From Ignavibacteria bacterium (GTDB lineage Bacteria > Bacteroidota > Ignavibacteria > Kapaibacteriales > Kapaibacteriaceae): a stretch of 64,000 nucleotides of DNA. The position numbers were made by a program, and so were the translations under genes. The notes beneath the pieces were generated by a model. The model did not search any database, was not told the DNA's origin, and was given only the letters and a program-made list of their open reading frames with translations. This document shows, in pieces, positions 1 to 9,819 of the stretch. Positions within the stretch are counted from its first letter, which is position 1; each line of letters begins with the position of its first letter. The DNA is taken from NCBI GenBank assembly GCA_947495975.1, contig CANMBE010000011.1:1-64000 (forward strand), read 5' to 3'.

Positions 1-2165
1 CCACCATAAGGACGTGGTGAACGTGGACGCTCCTCCTGAGCTTCCATACCTTCAGGAAGTGGTATGAGTGCCTTACGAGAGAGGCGAACCTTTCCATCAG
101 GTTGCACTTCAATCACCTTTACTTCAATCATCTCACCAACCTTGAGCACGTCTCCCACATTTTCAACGCGACGGTGATCGAGTTGCGAAATATGGAGAAG
201 GCCTTCCTTCTTTGGTCTGATTTCGATGAAAGCACCAAGGCCTTCTCGGATTTCCTTCACTCTACCTGTAAAGATCGTATCGATCTCGATTGGACGTGTG
301 ATGTCGCGAATCCTCGTGATTGCTGCATCACAACTTACTTTGTCGATAGCAGCAATTGTGATCGAACCATCGTCTTCGATGTTGATCTCCGTTCCTGTAT
401 CCTTACAGATGCTTCGGATCATTTCACCGCCAGGCCCGATAACTGCACCAATCATTTCAACTGGGATCATAATCGTTGTCAGCTTAGGGGCGTATTGCGA
501 TAGATCTTCGTTTGGCTTGGACATGTGTGCATTCATCACACTCAGGATGTGAAGGCGGCCGTCGCGCGCTTGGGCTAATGCCTTACGCATGATGTCAACA
601 GATAGTCCTTCAATCTTAATGTCCATTTGGCATGCAGTGATGCCCTTCTCGGTGCCAGTAACTTTAAAGTCCATATCGCCCAAGAAGTCTTCATCACCAA
701 GGATGTCGCTTAGCACAGCCACACGGTCGCCTTCGAGAATCAATCCCATTGCGATACCGGAAACTGCATTCGTCATTGGCACACCAGCATGATACAGTGC
801 AAGCGAACCCGCGCACACTGTTGCCATTGATGACGAACCGTTTGATTCAAGCACATCAGAAACAACACGAATCGTATACGGGAAGTCAGCCTCATCTGGC
901 AGGAATGGCTCAAGAGCTCGCTCTGCAAGATCTCCGTGTCCTGTTTCTCGGCGACTTGTAAAACCAAAACGACCCGTCTCACCAGTTGAGAATGGTGGGA
1001 AGTTGTAGTGAAGCATGTATTTCAACTCATACGTTGGACGCAGTCCATCGATGAGTTGCGCGCTCTTCTTTGTGCCAAGTGTTACGGTTGTGAGAGACTG
1101 TGTTTCTCCACGAGTGAAGAGTGCAGATCCGTGTGGACGCGGCAGCACACCAGTATCAACTGTAATCGGACGAATCTCATCTGTCTTTCTACCGTCTAGA
1201 CGACGACCTTCGCTTAGAATCATCTCGCGCATTTCACGGGCTTCGATCTTCTTAACGATACCGCTTACAACCTTATCAATCTTGATTGCTGAGTACGTCT
1301 CAGGATCTGCTGCTGCAACAACAGCTGCTGCTGCTTCCGTTGCAAGCTTCTTTACTTCACCACGGAAAGCGTTGCGCTCTTCTTTTGATGAGTTAATGCG
1401 GATCTGCTTGCGAATACGTTCTGCAATTGCGGTATCAACTGCTGTAACAATTTCTGCAGGAGGAGCGGTAGAAACAACTTCTCTCTTTGTTGGATTCACA
1501 AGTGCTGCGAGCTCGAGTTGCAGCGCATTGATCTCGCGGATACACGTGTGGGCAAATTCCATTGCCGCAACAAAGTCTGCTTCCGATATTTCTTTGCTCG
1601 CTCCTTCTACCATCACGATAGAAGTATCAGAACCTGCAACGATAATTTCAAGGTCAGACGCTTCGATCTGTGAGAACGTTGGAAGCACAACAAACTCGCC
1701 ATCTACGCGGCAAACACGAACTTCAGAAACTGGTCCCTTGAACGGTATGTCGCTCGTGATAAGCGCCGCAGACGCACCGATAACGGCAAGCATGTCTGGC
1801 TCGTTCTCAAGGTCATATGAATAGACCGTGCCGATTACCTGAATCTCGCTACGCCATTCTTTTGGAAAGAGTGGGCGCAAGGGGCGATCCATTAACCGTG
1901 AGGCAAGGATTTCTTTGTTTGATGGGCGTGCTTCACGGCGGAAGAAGCCCCCTGGAATTTTACCTGATGACGCTTGCTTCTCGCGATACTCACATGTGAG
2001 TGGGAGAAAGTCAAGATCTGGCTTTGGTTCTGTGGCTGAGTTTGCTGCCACAAGAACCATCGTATCTCCGTAGCGGACCATGACGGACCCCGCGGAGAGT
2101 TTAGCAAATCGCCCTGTCTCTAGAGAGAGCTCTTTGCCGTTTATGGTCTTTTTGACCGTATGCAT
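1..2165 (-). CDS. pnp: Polyribonucleotide nucleotidyltransferase (PNPase), 3' end outside window
   Basis: Phosphorolytic 3'-5' exoribonuclease acting in mRNA decay. The open frame reads leftward from an ATG at 2165 (start [14 protein letters not shown]) to the edge with no stop, 721 codons so far. Two RNase PH-like halves occupy most of the frame. The KH and then the S1 RNA-binding domain lie in the last ~500 bases; the S1 region is near 60-200. Since family members are about 700-720 residues, the part leaving the window should be only a short Arg/Pro/Glu-rich tail. It follows rpsO, the usual rpsO-pnp order, but a terminator and a large structured leader lie between them, which suggests partly independent, possibly autoregulated expression. 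There is no strong Shine-Dalgarno before the ATG. Identity is confident. Confidence 0.95.
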   Translation of the reverse strand, partial: MHTVKKTINGKELSLETGRFAKLSAGSVMVRYGDTMVLVAANSATEPKPDLDFLPLTCEYREKQASSGKIPGGFFRREARPSNKEILASRLMDRPLRPLFPKEWRSEIQVIGTVYSYDLENEPDMLAVIGASAALITSDIPFKGPVSEVRVCRVDGEFVVLPTFSQIEASDLEIIVAGSDTSIVMVEGASKEISEADFVAAMEFAHTCIREINALQLELAALVNPTKREVVSTAPPAEIVTAVDTAIAERIRKQIRINSSKEERNAFRGEVKKLATEAAAAVVAAADPETYSAIKIDKVVSGIVKKIEAREMREMILSEGRRLDGRKTDEIRPITVDTGVLPRPHGSALFTRGETQSLTTVTLGTKKSAQLIDGLRPTYELKYMLHYNFPPFSTGETGRFGFTSRRETGHGDLAERALEPFLPDEADFPYTIRVVSDVLESNGSSSMATVCAGSLALYHAGVPMTNAVSGIAMGLILEGDRVAVLSDILGDEDFLGDMDFKVTGTEKGITACQMDIKIEGLSVDIMRKALAQARDGRLHILSVMNAHMSKPNEDLSQYAPKLTTIMIPVEMIGAVIGPGGEMIRSICKDTGTEINIEDDGSITIAAIDKVSCDAAITRIRDITRPIEIDTIFTGRVKEIREGLGAFIEIRPKKEGLLHISQLDHRRVENVGDVLKVGEMIEVKVIEVQPDGKVRLSRKALIPLPEGMEAQEERPRSPRPYG

Positions 2166-2192
2166 GAAAAACCTGCAATTAATTGGGTGGTG

Positions 2193-2264
2193 GGCATCGC
2201 GATCATCCATCACTCCTTGTCTTGGGGCTCTATGAAGCCCCAGGACAAAGAGTGTCACGATGCC
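2193..2264 (-). promoter_or_regulatory. Long imperfect stem-loop in pnp leader
   Basis: Nested inverted repeats precede pnp. The apical stem pairs 2217-2229 with 2236-2248 (13 pairs, one G-U) around a 6-base loop. It is extended by 2211-2215 with 2250-2254 after one mismatch, and then by 2193-2199 with 2258-2264 across an internal loop. In E. coli the pnp leader forms a long stem cut by RNase III, and PNPase then represses its own mRNA. The same layout here suggests analogous autocontrol; this is inference. The apical arms are an inverted pair of the GGGGCT/AGCCCC core that is over-represented across the window. Confidence 0.55.
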
Positions 2265-2301
2265 GTTGAAAGGGGCATTATGTACCCTTGGTCAGAAACA
2301 A

Positions 2302-2325
2302 ACGACGGCGCCTAGGCGCCGTCGT
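2302..2325 (-). terminator. rpsO terminator (perfect 24-base palindrome)
   Basis: A perfect palindrome centred on cctagg lies 9 bases past the rpsO stop codon. Read on the minus strand it is followed by a T-rich run (tttgtttctg), as in an intrinsic terminator. It would end the rimP-to-rpsO transcript, or attenuate read-through into pnp. Confidence 0.7.
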
Positions 2326-2334
2326 CGTTGATAT

Positions 2335-2601
2335 TTACTTGCGAAGTCCGAGTGCTACGAGAATCTCGCGGTAGCGTGGCAATTCGTTCTTTTGGAGATA
2401 CGAAAGCAGGTTCTTTCTTTTTGCAACGAGCATAATGAGACCACGACGTGAGTGGTGATCCTTCTTATGTGTTTCGCAGTGGCCGGACAACAACTTAATG
2501 TGTTCCGTCAATAGCGCGATCTGTACTTCCGGCTTACCGGTGTTGTTATCCGATCCACCATGCTTCTGCACGAGTTCGGCTTTGCGTTCCTTGGTGATCA
2601 T
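2335..2601 (-). CDS. rpsO: 30S ribosomal protein S15
   Basis: Primary 16S rRNA-binding protein of the small-subunit platform. The 88 residues match the family's normal length and contain its signature regions: the N-terminal KHGGSDNNTGKPEVQIA, the H-x-KDHHSRRGL loop and the C-terminal YLQKNELPRYREIL helix. The ATG overlaps the ribF stop as ATGA, so the two genes are probably translationally coupled. It is the last gene before the 2302-2325 terminator. In many bacteria S15 represses its own translation; I see no clear operator here because the upstream region is ribF coding sequence. Very confident. Confidence 0.97.
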   Translation of the reverse strand: MITKERKAELVQKHGGSDNNTGKPEVQIALLTEHIKLLSGHCETHKKDHHSRRGLIMLVAKRKNLLSYLQKNELPRYREILVALGLRK

Positions 2602-3557
2602 GATGTACTCCGTTCGATGATGATTTGTTGATACATTCTTGTTTGTTGTTTGTCTACTTCAATCTGGGTCAGAAGCTCTTCTACTGTTGCATAGTTGATT
2701 TCGTCGCGAAGCCTTGCATGAAACTCCACATCGAGCTCCTTGCCGTAGAGATCCACTTCGATATCCAAATAGTTCACTTCCAGCGTGGGCTCTACGTCAT
2801 CCGTAAACATTGGCCGAACACCTACACTTGCCATTCCGACTACTGCTTGACCATTGATCACGGACGAAGCAACATATATGCCGTTAGCTGGAAGCAACTT
2901 GTATGGCTCAAGGGGCTTCACGTTAGCAGTAGGGATTCCAAGTGTGCGTCCCCTACCTGCTCCATGTTGCACTACTCCTCGCACAGAATACGGTCTGCCA
3001 AGCATTGAGCGGGCTTCGTCCACTTTACCCTCGTTTACAGCTTCTCTAATCTTTGTGCTGTTTACAATGATTCCGTCACAAACGAGTGGTGGAATGCGCT
3101 CCACTAGAAAACCCAGTTCGTTGCCAAGCTGTTGCAACAGCTCTTCATTACCGCCACGATCTTTCCCAAATGAATGGTCGTGACCAATGAAGAAGTGTTG
3201 TACTCCGATGGATTCAACAATCACTGAACGAATAAACACATCGGCTGGAAGTGCAGAAAACTCTTTCGTAAATGGAATCACAATTACCGTGTCAACTCCA
3301 GCTTCATGAAGCAAGTCGCAGCGCTCATCGATACTTGTAAGCAAACGAAGAGGTTGGCGGCCTGGCTTCGCTAAAACGATTTGAGGATGTGGATCAAACG
3401 TCATCACTACAGTACGCTCATTGTTCTCGCGGGCAACCGTAAGCATACGTTTGATTATTCCTTTGTGTCCAAAGTGTACACCGTCAAACGTGCCTACTGT
3501 GATTGCAGTCTTGGAATCAAATGGAGCAGCGTCTTTACCGTAGTGTATGATGTTCAT
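2598..3557 (-). CDS. ribF: Bifunctional riboflavin kinase / FAD synthetase
   Basis: Converts riboflavin to FMN and then FAD in the cytoplasm. It has 319 residues, normal for the family. The N-terminal nucleotidyltransferase domain shows VGTFDGVHFGHKGII (HxGH-like) near residue 22 and the motif FIGHDHSFGKDRGG near 120. The C-terminal kinase domain (about 185-310) shows GRGRTLGIPTAN and the NGIYVASSVINGQ strand. The ATG at 3557 overlaps the truB stop by 4 bases and the stop overlaps rpsO, so it sits inside the operon. The truB-ribF-rpsO order is common. No anomalies seen. Confidence 0.95.
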   Translation of the reverse strand: MNIIHYGKDAAPFDSKTAITVGTFDGVHFGHKGIIKRMLTVARENNERTVVMTFDPHPQIVLAKPGRQPLRLLTSIDERCDLLHEAGVDTVIVIPFTKEFSALPADVFIRSVIVESIGVQHFFIGHDHSFGKDRGGNEELLQQLGNELGFLVERIPPLVCDGIIVNSTKIREAVNEGKVDEARSMLGRPYSVRGVVQHGAGRGRTLGIPTANVKPLEPYKLLPANGIYVASSVINGQAVVGMASVGVRPMFTDDVEPTLEVNYLDIEVDLYGKELDVEFHARLRDEINYATVEELLTQIEVDKQQTRMYQQIIIERSTS

Positions 3558-4291
3558 ACGGAAGCCATTTCTGCGAGCGCCAATTGAACGTCTGACACGT
3601 GCAATGCATTATCAACGGAATTGTTTCCACTTGCCGATCTGCGTAGCTGTGTGATGTACCCACCACAGCCAAGTTTTTCTCCAAGATCGCGTGCAATGGA
3701 GCGAATGTATGTGCCCTTGGAACAATGAATAGTGCACGAAACGATAGGCCACTGAATGTTGATCTTATCGATTGCATGAACGGTAACCTGGCGAACCTTC
3801 GGAGTAAAGTCTTTGCCTTGCCTAGCTAAATCATACTGACGTTTGCCTTGATGTTTTACTGCGCTATAGGCAGGGGGCGTCTGGTCAATCAAACCTGTAA
3901 AGCATAACAATGCTGCAAGAATCTCTGCATCGCTGTGTTGTTGGACATTCTGCACAACGGTGATCTCACCGGCGCCATCGTCTGTTGTTGACGAAGCGCC
4001 GAGTAATATTTGCACGTGGTATACTTTGTCTACATCCTGCAACAGAGCAATGTCTTTTGTTGCTTTGCCGAAGCAAATAACAAGGAGCCCCGTAGCAAGT
4101 GGATCCAGAGTGCCCGCATGGCCTACACGTTTCACTTTTGTGAGTCCGCGCAGTTTTGCAACACAGTCAAATGAGGTCCAATGTTCTTCTTTGTCAATGA
4201 GCGCTATCGCACCGTCTGTTCGTGCTGATTCCAACCACATTTCAAGAGAGCCGAGCGATGTTCGGTCCAAGAGAGGTCTCTCATTTGTCAT
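3554..4291 (-). CDS. truB: tRNA pseudouridine(55) synthase
   Basis: Makes pseudouridine 55 in the T-loop of tRNAs. The catalytic Asp lies in GHAGTLDPLATGLL, followed by GKATKD and the KVYHVQILLGASSTTDDGAG strand; the TPPAYSAVKHQGKRQYDLAR segment is also typical. I chose the ATG at 4291 (MTNERPLLDR, 245 residues) because it overlaps the rbfA end by 11 bases; the upstream ATG at 4309 would add six residues and a longer overlap. It lies between rbfA and ribF in the operon. Confident. Confidence 0.94.
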   Translation of the reverse strand: MTNERPLLDRTSLGSLEMWLESARTDGAIALIDKEEHWTSFDCVAKLRGLTKVKRVGHAGTLDPLATGLLVICFGKATKDIALLQDVDKVYHVQILLGASSTTDDGAGEITVVQNVQQHSDAEILAALLCFTGLIDQTPPAYSAVKHQGKRQYDLARQGKDFTPKVRQVTVHAIDKINIQWPIVSCTIHCSKGTYIRSIARDLGEKLGCGGYITQLRRSASGNNSVDNALHVSDVQLALAEMASV

Positions 4292-4661
4292 CAGCTTCAC
4301 CGTCAACAACTACGTCGTCCTTTGGTTTCACACTATCGAGGAGAGTTTCGATCTTTAGTGCGCGATCAAGGGAGTCATCGATATAAAATTTCAGTTGTGG
4401 GGCATACCGCAGGCGTATTGCTTTCGAAAGGTGATGCCTCAAGCGTCCCGCCTCATGTTGTTCGATATGATCGAGAACTTCGGCAGGTGTTCGTTTACCA
4501 CCGAACACGCTTAGGTATATGCGAGCTACTTGAAGATCTGGCGATAGCCGTACTTCAGTGACGGTGATAAATCCCGCCGAGATCTCTTCGGAGATCGACT
4601 TTAGAGGTACTGCCAGGGCCTTCTGGATTTCACCCGCCACTCTTTCGGTTCGAATCGACAC
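4281..4661 (-). CDS. rbfA: Ribosome-binding factor A
   Basis: Small KH-like protein that helps mature the 30S subunit, acting on the 16S rRNA 5' end. It has 126 residues. The start MSIRTERVAGEIQKAL, the ITVTEVRLSPDLQVARIYLSVFG strands and the LRYAPQLKFYIDDSLDRALKIE C-terminal region are all family-typical, and an acidic tail follows. It starts two bases after the infB stop and overlaps truB, the canonical infB-rbfA-truB order. Confidence 0.94.
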   Translation of the reverse strand: MSIRTERVAGEIQKALAVPLKSISEEISAGFITVTEVRLSPDLQVARIYLSVFGGKRTPAEVLDHIEQHEAGRLRHHLSKAIRLRYAPQLKFYIDDSLDRALKIETLLDSVKPKDDVVVDGEADDK

Positions 4662-4663
4662 TG

Positions 4664-7600
4664 TTATGAGAGCTTTCGTTTCACTTCAGTGGTCTTGTAG
4701 CCTTCAATGATGTCACCTACTTCGAGATCATTAAAGCCGTTAACAGCGATACCGCACTCGTAGCCTGCATCAACTTCGCGAACGTCGTCCTTGACGCGCT
4801 TGAGTGACGCAAGTGTTCCCTTGAAGATTTCAAAGCCATCACGAAGAATGCGCACTTTGTCATTCCGTGTGATCTTACCGTTCTGCATGTAGCAACCGGC
4901 AATCGTTCCAAGTTTGCTGATCTTGAAAATTGCGCGGACCTCAACAGTGGATGTGATCTCTTCCTTGATATCGGGAGAGAGCATACCTTCTAGGGCAAGC
5001 TGCACTTCATTAATACAGTCATAGATAATCGAATAAAGGCGAACATCAACTTCTTCTGTTTCTGCAAGCTTGCGCGTTGCAGGCGGCACATTCACTTGGA
5101 AGCCCAAGACCACTGCATCAGATGCAGCGGCAAGCATGATGTCACTTTCCGTGATGGCACCAACGGACTTGAAGATGATGTTGATCTTCACTTCAGCAGT
5201 TGAAAGTTTCTGCAACGAGTCAGAAAGTGCTTCAACCGAACCACTCACATCAGCGCGGACAATAAGTCGGAGTTCTTTTACACCACCGATTTGAATCTGT
5301 GCTGAGATATCATCGAGTGTGATGTGACGCATACCGCGGAATTGTTGTTCACGTCGCAGTTGTTGTCTGCGCGTTGCAACATCGCGTGCATCAGCATCTG
5401 TTTCCATTTCAATAAGAATGTCGCCAGCATTTGGTAGACCGTCAAAGCCAGTCACCTGCGCAGGCATAGAGGGCCCGGCAGAGTCCATGCGATTGCCACG
5501 CTCATCGAACATTGCACGGACACGTCCAGCGAACTGGCCACAGACGAAGATATCTCCAACGTCCAGTGTACCTTTTTGTACGATCACTGTTACAACATTG
5601 CCACGCCCCTTATCAACGTGTGCTTCAATGACGGCTGCGCGAGCGTTGCGATCTGGGTTTGCTTGGAGTTCGAGAAGGTCTGCTTCGAGGAGAATCTTTT
5701 CGAGTAGCTGTGGAATTCCTGTGCCTTGTTTTGCAGACACTTCAACTACTTGATACTTACCGCCCCAGTCTTCAACCAGAACGCCATGATCTGTAAGTTG
5801 CTGACGGATTCTATCGGGATTCGCTTCTGGTCTATCAACCTTATTGATCGCAACAACGATTGGCGCATTTGCAGCTTGTGCGTGCGAGATAGCTTCAATT
5901 GTTTGAGGCATCACACTATCATCAGCAGCAACTACAAGTACAACAATGTCAGTTACCTGAGCACCACGTGCACGCATAGCTGTGAAGGCTTCGTGACCAG
6001 GAGTATCGAGGAATGTGATTGCACGTCCCGTAGGCGTCTCAACACGGTATGCACCGATGTGCTGAGTAATGCCGCCAGCTTCACCCGCAACAACGTTTGC
6101 GTTTCTGATGTAGTCAAGAAGAGAGGTTTTACCATGGTCAACGTGACCCATGATTGTAACAATTGGTGAGCGATGGCGGAGTGTTTCCACGAGATCCACA
6201 TCGTCTTCCACATCCTGCTCTGATTGATCATCAAGGAATGAAACTTCATAGCTATAATCAGACGCTATGAGGGTGATCGTATCCTTGTCTAGCCGCTGAT
6301 TGATGGAAACCATCAATCCAAGACCCATACACTTCAGAATAATATCAGAAGCAGTCACACGCATCAAGTTTGCAAGGTCAGCAGTTGTTACGAACTCTGA
6401 TAAACGCAGGATGTTGTCCTCACGTGCGCGCTCTTCCTGACGAATGGCCTCTTTCTCTTCACGCTCCATGCGCTTACGTTGGCGAAGCTTAGCTCTACCA
6501 CCGGTTGGACTAACTTCCATACCCGATAACGTTTGACGAATTGCGCGTTCCACGTCAGAGTCGGACACCTGTGTCCGCATCCCCTTCGCTGGTGTTTTAC
6601 GTTTTTTATCCGCAGCCTTTTTCGCTGCAGCAGATTGCCCGAGTCCTGGACTTGTAGGTCCGCCACCGGCTGGCCGGCGTGGGCGATTTGGATCGAATCC
6701 ACCACCTGTTGTTGTGGAGGTTCCCTGTCCTTGCCCCTGGCCTGGTCCCTTACGTGCTGCTAGTGCGTCACCGATTGCACCACGCGAGCCGCCTGGTCCA
6801 CCCTGACCTGCAGGTCCGCGCTCATTGCGCTTTGGACGCGGAAGCACCTTGGGTACAAGATCGATTTTGCCTATTACGGTAAGACCTCGAAGCTGTGCGT
6901 TTCCGCCTGGCTTGTATTCTACTTCAATAACGCCCTTGCGGCGGCGTTTGCCCTTCTTCTCATCAGTCTCCGCTGCGCCTTCGTCAGTTGGAGTGGCTGC
7001 TTCCGCTTCTGCTGCAGGCGCTTCTGCTGCCGCAATTGGCTCTACTGTGGCAGGGGGCTCTGGGGCCACAACTGCAGCAATAGGTTCTGGGGCAGGCGTC
7101 GCTTTTGCCTTTCCTTCATCTTTTGCTTTGTGAGCTGCCTTCGGCTTTGGTTCTTCCTTGGCTTTCGGTTTGGCCTCTTCTTTTGTCTTGCCGATGGCGC
7201 TAAGATCTATCACGGCACCAACGGCTGGACCATGAGAAGGCGCTGGTTCTACTTTGGTTGGCGCTTCAGAAACCTCCTGAGCTTCAACAACAACTGGAGG
7301 GGGCTCTGGTGTCTTTACTTCTGGAGCAACAGCAGCTGGCTCTGCTACGGCTACCACAGCCTCAGGAGCATCAGCAACATGAACGTCTGAAGGGCGCTCA
7401 AGGCGCTCTTCGATTTCACGCTCACGCTCGTGTGCTTCGGCAATGGTGTCAATGGACACTGCACTACCTTGCTCAAGTTGCGTTTTGCGCACTTGATGTT
7501 GACGAAGAACCTTCTCGCGCTGCTTCTGCGCGGTCTTGAGCTCTTTTGCAAACTTATCGATCACAAGATCTGACTGTTCATCAGACAAAACCGTGGTGGC

Positions 7601-7711
7601 CTTGTTCTCTATCTTGTGACCCTTCGAGGCAAGATATTCCACGATCGCGTCGCGACCGATGTTAATCTGACTCGCGATCTTAAAGAGCTTATTTACGGCG
7701 GACCCTGACAT
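4664..7711 (-). CDS. infB: Translation initiation factor IF-2
   Basis: GTPase that delivers initiator tRNA to the 30S subunit. It has 1015 residues. The order is an IF2_N domain (first ~60 residues); a long low-complexity Ala/Pro/Glu/Lys linker to about 270; a Gly/Pro/Arg-rich stretch; a second IF2_N-like helix block near 400-480; the G domain with GHVDHGKT near 520, DTPGHEAF, and NKVD near 622; and then domains II-IV ending IIEGYKTTEVKRKLS. The linker makes it longer than E. coli IF2 (890). It lies in nusA-infB-rbfA order, with an 11-base gap from nusA. The linker contains two copies of the dispersed AGGGGGCT octamer (7052 and 7298). Confidence 0.96.
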   Translation of the reverse strand: MSGSAVNKLFKIASQINIGRDAIVEYLASKGHKIENKATTVLSDEQSDLVIDKFAKELKTAQKQREKVLRQHQVRKTQLEQGSAVSIDTIAEAHEREREIEERLERPSDVHVADAPEAVVAVAEPAAVAPEVKTPEPPPVVVEAQEVSEAPTKVEPAPSHGPAVGAVIDLSAIGKTKEEAKPKAKEEPKPKAAHKAKDEGKAKATPAPEPIAAVVAPEPPATVEPIAAAEAPAAEAEAATPTDEGAAETDEKKGKRRRKGVIEVEYKPGGNAQLRGLTVIGKIDLVPKVLPRPKRNERGPAGQGGPGGSRGAIGDALAARKGPGQGQGQGTSTTTGGGFDPNRPRRPAGGGPTSPGLGQSAAAKKAADKKRKTPAKGMRTQVSDSDVERAIRQTLSGMEVSPTGGRAKLRQRKRMEREEKEAIRQEERAREDNILRLSEFVTTADLANLMRVTASDIILKCMGLGLMVSINQRLDKDTITLIASDYSYEVSFLDDQSEQDVEDDVDLVETLRHRSPIVTIMGHVDHGKTSLLDYIRNANVVAGEAGGITQHIGAYRVETPTGRAITFLDTPGHEAFTAMRARGAQVTDIVVLVVAADDSVMPQTIEAISHAQAANAPIVVAINKVDRPEANPDRIRQQLTDHGVLVEDWGGKYQVVEVSAKQGTGIPQLLEKILLEADLLELQANPDRNARAAVIEAHVDKGRGNVVTVIVQKGTLDVGDIFVCGQFAGRVRAMFDERGNRMDSAGPSMPAQVTGFDGLPNAGDILIEMETDADARDVATRRQQLRREQQFRGMRHITLDDISAQIQIGGVKELRLIVRADVSGSVEALSDSLQKLSTAEVKINIIFKSVGAITESDIMLAAASDAVVLGFQVNVPPATRKLAETEEVDVRLYSIIYDCINEVQLALEGMLSPDIKEEITSTVEVRAIFKISKLGTIAGCYMQNGKITRNDKVRILRDGFEIFKGTLASLKRVKDDVREVDAGYECGIAVNGFNDLEVGDIIEGYKTTEVKRKLS

Positions 7712-7722
7712 AAACCCTTCTG

Positions 7723-9195
7723 TTAATCCTCAACCTTTTCATCACCGTCGTTCGACACAATCTCTGCATCTTCTTCAACTGGTGCGTCTACTTCTGCGGC
7801 CTCGTACACTTCAGGTGTGTCTTCGGCATACGATTCCGCAATCTCGTCGTTCGATTCTGTTGGCTCATCCCCACCCTCGGCTGCTGTTGCAGCATCTTCG
7901 AGTGCAGTGAGATAACCTTGATCTTCTCGTTCTTCAAACTCTTCAAACATGATCGTCCGAACATGAATGATTTTCTCTTTTGGTGCAATGGAGAGCAACA
8001 ACGCCGGCTCTGCTTCAAGGAACTCGCGAGCTGTATCAATGCCCGCCTTAATGAGTAGGTCAAACAGTTCGCGACCAATTTCATCGCGGAACTCAATAAG
8101 CTCAACGTCTTCTGCGCCTTCTTTTACAAGTGACAGAGAATAACCTGTCAGCTTTGATGCAAGACGAACGTTCTGCCCTTGCTTACCAATAGCGAGCGAC
8201 ACCTGATCATCGGGGACGATCACTGTTGCATGACGTCCACCTTCAGAGATCTGCACATCACGAACCTTTGCAGGTGAGAGTGCGCGAGCAATAAAGAGTC
8301 GTGGGTCTTCGGTGTGTTCAATGATGTCGATGTTTTCATTCCCGAGTTCACGCACGATGGAGTGGATACGAATACCCTTCATACCAACACATGCGCCAAC
8401 TGGATCTACACGCTCGTCGAATGAGGTTACGGCTACCTTCGCACGCTCACCTGGCTCGCGCGCAATTGCACGAATCTCGATAATGCCGTCGAAAATTTCT
8501 GGAATCTCTTGCTCAAACAAACGCGCCATGTATGAGTCATCAGCGCGAGAAAGAATAAGATCTGGTAAACCAGTTGCGCCGCCAGAGCGTCGCACTTCTT
8601 TGAGGATTGCCTTTACCTGTTGATTCTTCTTGAGACGCTCCGTAGGGATCTGCTCTTCACGAGGAAGGCGCATCTCAACCTTGTTGTGCATCACTAATAC
8701 ATTGTTTGGGCGCACCTGATAGATTTCACCAATGACGATCTCGCCAACGCGCTTTGCATACTCTTCGTAGATATTGTCTTTCTCAACGTCACGAATGCGT
8801 TGGTTTAGGTTCTGGATGGCCTGCGCAATCAGGCGTCTGCCAAACGAATCTGCAATGTTCTCTAGAGTAATTTCTTCGATGTATTCTTCGCCAATCACCG
8901 GCACTTCACCAGTCTTCTCAGCAAGTACTTCAGCAGCGATTTGTGTTTCGACGTTCTCAACTACCTCTACGATTTCTCGCATGAGGTAGATTTCGATATC
9001 GCCTTTTTCCATGTTTACAATGATGTCGAAGTTGGACTCTAAACCATACTTCTTGCGTACCATCGCAGAGAGAGTTTCCTCAACGATGCCTTGCAGCAGA
9101 TCGCGGTCAATACTCTTCTCCCGAGCCATCTCATTGAAGGCTTCGATGATAAGTTTTTTGTTGTCTACCTGCGCTTTGACTTTTCGACGTGCCAT
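7723..9195 (-). CDS. nusA: Transcription termination/antitermination factor NusA
   Basis: RNA polymerase-associated factor for pausing, termination and antitermination. The 490 residues comprise an N-terminal polymerase-binding domain (DRDLLQGIVEETLSAMVRK), an S1 domain around 130-200 (GEIVIGEIYQVRPNNVLVM), two KH domains around 225-370 (DPVGACVGMKGIRIHSIVRE and SLAIGKQGQNVRLASKL), and a very acidic C-terminal tail of about 70 residues. It is preceded by rimP with a 9-base gap, the usual order. The acidic tail is longer than in many homologues but such tails vary. Confidence 0.95.
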   Translation of the reverse strand: MARRKVKAQVDNKKLIIEAFNEMAREKSIDRDLLQGIVEETLSAMVRKKYGLESNFDIIVNMEKGDIEIYLMREIVEVVENVETQIAAEVLAEKTGEVPVIGEEYIEEITLENIADSFGRRLIAQAIQNLNQRIRDVEKDNIYEEYAKRVGEIVIGEIYQVRPNNVLVMHNKVEMRLPREEQIPTERLKKNQQVKAILKEVRRSGGATGLPDLILSRADDSYMARLFEQEIPEIFDGIIEIRAIAREPGERAKVAVTSFDERVDPVGACVGMKGIRIHSIVRELGNENIDIIEHTEDPRLFIARALSPAKVRDVQISEGGRHATVIVPDDQVSLAIGKQGQNVRLASKLTGYSLSLVKEGAEDVELIEFRDEIGRELFDLLIKAGIDTAREFLEAEPALLLSIAPKEKIIHVRTIMFEEFEEREDQGYLTALEDAATAAEGGDEPTESNDEIAESYAEDTPEVYEAAEVDAPVEEDAEIVSNDGDEKVED

Positions 9196-9204
9196 GATTT
9201 CGTC

Positions 9205-9669
9205 CTAGATCTTAATCACCACCCGTGCCTCTTTAATGTTTGCCGCGTGGAGCGTAACAAGGGGCTTAGGATCTTTCTTTGATTGTGCTGGAAGAACGTT
9301 GAGGCCATCATCTTCGGCTCGCATGAGCGAACCTTCAACAACAGTACCATCAGTGCATTCCACGCGCACCGTTCGTCCAACACTTTTTGTCAATTGCCAG
9401 AGGTGTTTCACTGGAGCGTCAGCTCCTGGTGAAGACACATCGACCGCCCTAAGGCGGCCGGCGAATTCGTCTTCTTCAAGTCGCTCCTCAAGGCCGCGAC
9501 TAACTGCCCTGCAATGATCATGGGTTATACCCAACGGAGCATCAATAAAGATGTCCATGACCAGTTGCCTTGCCTGACCTCTCACCACCACATCAATGAG
9601 GGTTACCCCCGCGTCGATGCAGGCATCGTTGATCGCGTTCCGGACAAAGTCCGGCAGGGTCTCCTTCAC
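9205..9669 (-). CDS. rimP: Ribosome maturation factor RimP
   Basis: Small protein needed for 30S maturation and first gene of the operon. It has 154 residues, with the typical LIDVVVRGQARQLVMDIFID strand, DHCRAVSRGLEERLE helix and VSSPGADAPVKH motif, where most relatives have a V-S-SPG-D/L segment. The start codon is GTG at 9669: the in-frame codon two upstream is a stop and there is a good Shine-Dalgarno (aaggcgg) a few bases earlier. A gcdH terminator lies just upstream, so the operon promoter should sit within 9670-9705. Confidence 0.9.
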   Translation of the reverse strand: MKETLPDFVRNAINDACIDAGVTLIDVVVRGQARQLVMDIFIDAPLGITHDHCRAVSRGLEERLEEDEFAGRLRAVDVSSPGADAPVKHLWQLTKSVGRTVRVECTDGTVVEGSLMRAEDDGLNVLPAQSKKDPKPLVTLHAANIKEARVVIKI

Positions 9670-9700
9670 AAATCACCGCCTTATAATGGGTCGTTGCCAG

Positions 9701-9728
9701 AAACAAAAAGTGGGCTCACAAAGCCCAC
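9701..9728 (-). terminator. gcdH intrinsic terminator
   Basis: The stem pairs 9710-9716 with 9722-9728 (7 perfect pairs, 5-base loop). On the minus strand it is followed by cttttTgttt, a T tract. It lies downstream of the gcdH stop and upstream of rimP, separating the two units. The other ~100 bases of the 9670-9819 gap hold nothing I can name. Confidence 0.75.
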
Positions 9729-9819
9729 CGTTCATCGCAGCAGCAAATATAAGGAGTGAAGAGCGAACACGGAACAGTGAATGTAGATTTATCCACATTA
9801 ACCTTCAGCGTCTCATACC

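Noticed and set aside
1015-1824. Long plus-strand frame inside pnp
   Set aside because: It lies antisense to a confidently recognised PNPase frame, has a low-complexity Ser/Ala/Ile composition typical of reverse-strand shadows, and shows no domain.
2302-2325. Perfect palindrome as a regulator operator
   Set aside because: Placement just after rpsO with a T-rich flank fits a terminator better.
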